Shown here: positions 15,574 to 15,621 of the stretch, piece by piece
Layout: each line of letters begins with the position of its first letter
How positions within the stretch are numbered: position 1 is the first letter of the stretch
Source of the DNA: Willaertia magna
Taxonomy: Eukaryota > Heterolobosea > Eutetramitea > Acrasida > Naegleriidae
Reading direction: 5' to 3'
DNA length: 15,621 nucleotides
Assembly: GCA_902984215.1 (NCBI GenBank)
Contig: CADWAF010000991.1
Location: forward strand, 1 to 15,621
The notes under the pieces: generated by a model
What the model was told of the DNA's origin: nothing
The model's input: the letters and a program-made list of their open reading frames with translations, nothing else
Databases searched by the model: none
Translations under genes and position numbers: made by a program

Positions 15574-15621
15574 ATTGTTTACAATATTTTTTTAAAAAAA
15601 ATTAATTTGAAAATGTTTTGA

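Noticed and set aside
1..15621. Giant-virus or bacterial origin of the window
   Set aside because: A spliceosomal intron, MTG1-type GTPase, F-box and RCC1 genes and monocistronic spacing all point to a eukaryotic nuclear genome; no viral replication or capsid gene is present.

Overview
The window looks like nuclear DNA of a free-living protist with an AT-rich, gene-dense, intron-poor genome. A heterolobosean amoeba such as Naegleria is the best fit. The reasons are the mix of F-box/leucine-rich-repeat, RCC1-repeat and PQQ-type propeller genes, the eukaryote-type genes (MTG1-like organellar GTPase, KH protein, F-box/actin-related protein), a clear short GT-AG intron, and TAA as nearly the only stop codon. 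No rRNA, tRNA, CRISPR, transposon or viral signature was seen. The genus is inferred from gene content and could be wrong.

Layout. 14-1708 (+): F-box/LRR protein. 1735-3016 (-): a broken PQQ-like beta-propeller gene lacking its 5' end and carrying two frame breaks. 3030-4178 (-): an RCC1-repeat protein that stops a few residues into what looks like a BTB domain. The ends of these two broken genes meet within about 15 bp, which suggests an old deletion or rearrangement joint. 4269-4550 (-): small Pmp3-like membrane protein. 4551-4970: shared divergent upstream region. 4971-6887 (+): secreted or membrane-anchored DUF4140/DUF4139 (mucoidy inhibitor A-like) protein. 6980-8026 (+): second F-box protein. 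8319-10034 (+): KH-domain protein. 10085 (or 10025)-12202 (+): a three-part protein with a prolyl-4-hydroxylase-like 2-oxoglutarate/Fe(II) oxygenase, an F-box and a degenerate actin-related domain. 12255-12992 (-): type I membrane protein. 13327-14230 (-): THEP1/NTPCR-like P-loop NTPase with one 58-nt intron. 14407-15573 (+): MTG1/RbgA-family circularly permuted GTPase.

The most interesting object is the oxygenase-F-box-actin-like fusion. An F-box joined to an actin-related domain is known from plant ARP8. Cytosolic prolyl hydroxylases that modify Skp1, the partner of F-box proteins, are known from Dictyostelium and Toxoplasma. Having all three domains on one chain suggests an SCF-associated, oxygen-dependent hydroxylase, and I know of no described example. 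A second point is that five of the start codons are directly preceded by a run of seven to nine A residues, in several cases after a run of T. This may be a transcription-start or translation-leader element of this genome. The genes do not form an obvious pathway; the window is ordinary mixed eukaryotic gene content apart from three F-box genes within about 12 kb.
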